Below, one piece after another: positions 63,670 through 64,000 of a stretch of 64,000 bases of DNA (positions within the stretch are counted from its first letter, which is position 1; each line of letters starts with the position of its first letter). The DNA is taken from the NCBI GenBank assembly GCA_963580285.1, contig OY757026.1, positions 82,129,817 through 82,193,816 on the forward strand. The letters are read 5' to 3'. Position numbers and translations under genes: made by a program. The notes beneath the pieces are model-generated. The model had not been told where the DNA came from, searched no databases, and was given only the letters and a program-made list of their open reading frames with translations. Origin of the DNA: Lucinisca nassula. Taxonomy: Eukaryota; Mollusca; Bivalvia; Lucinida; Lucinidae.

Positions 63670-63939
63670 CAGTAAAATTCCGCTATTAAGACCACCTTAA
63701 ATGACCTTTACAGTGTTGACGGGGACGTTAAACCTCAAATCAAACAGCCATTAAGACCACCTAAAATGAAGACTAATCGGTTTTTAGAAGCTTATTTTAA
63801 AGATTTCAGTTATTATTTCTTTGCCTTTACTACACCCAGTGTCTCCTAATACAAGACCACCTTGGGGACTGTTCAAATGTGGTCTTTAAAACCACATTTG
63901 AACAGTCCCAAAGGTGGTCTTGATATGGGAATTTTACTG
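63670..63939 (+). mobile_element. TA-type MITE E, complete
   Basis: Inverted ends CAGTAAAATTCC and GGAATTTTACTG flanked by TA on both sides (63668-63669 and 63940-63941), consistent with Tc1/mariner-type mobilisation. Interior with GACTGTTCAAATGTGGTCTT and its inverse. It contains the tail-only SINE at 63698. Confidence 0.9.
63698..63749 (+). mobile_element. Tail-only SINE A insertion (52 bp) with 13-bp target duplication
   Basis: Only the last 50 bases of family A (ATGACCTTTACAGTGTTGAC, GGGGACGTTAAACC, TCAAATCAAACAG). Flanked by perfect ATTAAGACCACCT at 63685-63697 and 63750-63762. The host sequence is continuous after its removal. Confidence 0.9.
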
Positions 63940-64000
63940 TATTTGAATAGGCGTATTTACGTAATGGTAATCTTTGTACCCCGACGTATCGGAAGACTCT

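Larger units (their letters stand above)
63500..63966 (-). mobile_element. Palindromic MITE hosting MITE E
   Basis: Hairpin at 63535-63597 (CATAGATTGTGGATACTCG arm, shortened on one side: the TTAGAAC part is missing from the left arm). The right end GAATAGGCGTATTTACGTAATG is separated from it by the E insertion. The left terminus is missing. Confidence 0.8.

Noticed and set aside
1..64000. A host protein-coding gene
   Set aside because: All frames above about 120 codons map to transposable elements, simple repeats or the unassigned palindrome. Small host exons could be missed, since splice-based prediction cannot be run here.

Overview
The window looks like intergenic DNA from a lophotrochozoan, most likely a bivalve mollusc. 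I found no convincing host gene. Almost everything recognisable is mobile or repeated DNA: tRNA-derived SINEs, LINEs, a Penelope-like family, one complete Ty3/Gypsy element, mariner, Tc1 and Harbinger relics, palindromic MITEs, AGGTCA-type satellites and simple repeats. The bivalve assignment is inference. It rests on three repeat styles I associate with bivalve genomes: SINEs with a GACGTTAAAC(n)CAAA tail, short TGATCAG-bearing hairpins, and AGGTCAAGGTCA satellites.

Layout. 0-5 kb: two halves of a large palindromic element (463-1423 and 4232-5148) flank a cluster of SINEs, a MITE, a repeat pair and a LINE tail. 6-10.5 kb: a minus-strand LINE (endonuclease end plus reverse transcriptase) is broken by at least two, probably four, copies of one Penelope-like family. 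10.5-18.4 kb: SINEs, hairpins, a MITE and several kb of AT-rich DNA with little in it. 18.4-21.6 kb: a transposon end pair enclosing one Harbinger-type exon, a broken Tc1 transposase, a tRNA-Lys-like SINE and a LINE tail. 21.6-25.6 kb: MITEs, small hairpins and a SINE. 25.6-28.4 kb: the N-terminal half of the Penelope-like RT, then a 3' end of the same family interrupted by a MITE. 29.3-29.8 kb: a GGATATCC-rich self-complementary block. 30.7-34 kb: a 620-bp inverted repeat pair. 34-40.4 kb: MITEs, a hairpin element, a mariner with two insertions and a satellite array. 41-42.6 kb: a LINE inserted in a MITE with a visible target duplication. 43-51.3 kb: SINEs, the second hairpin element, another satellite array, a three-unit tandem array built from the MITE, a 24-bp minisatellite and a SINE inside a MITE. 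51.4-62.5 kb: a Ty3/Gypsy element on the minus strand with both LTRs, PBS, PPT, gag and pol. 62.5-64 kb: more AGGTCA-type repeats, a hairpin and a three-level nest (SINE tail in a TA-flanked MITE in the palindromic MITE).

The elements mainly record their relative ages. Target duplications and interrupted sequences show which insertion came later. The Gypsy element is the only one with long intact reading frames. The other coding relics carry stops, frameshifts or truncations. The least explained components are the palindromic MITE family whose long hairpin appears to covary between copies, the giant palindrome at 0-5 kb, the hairpin-ended element that jumped into a SINE, and two tiny SINE-tail insertions with target duplications.
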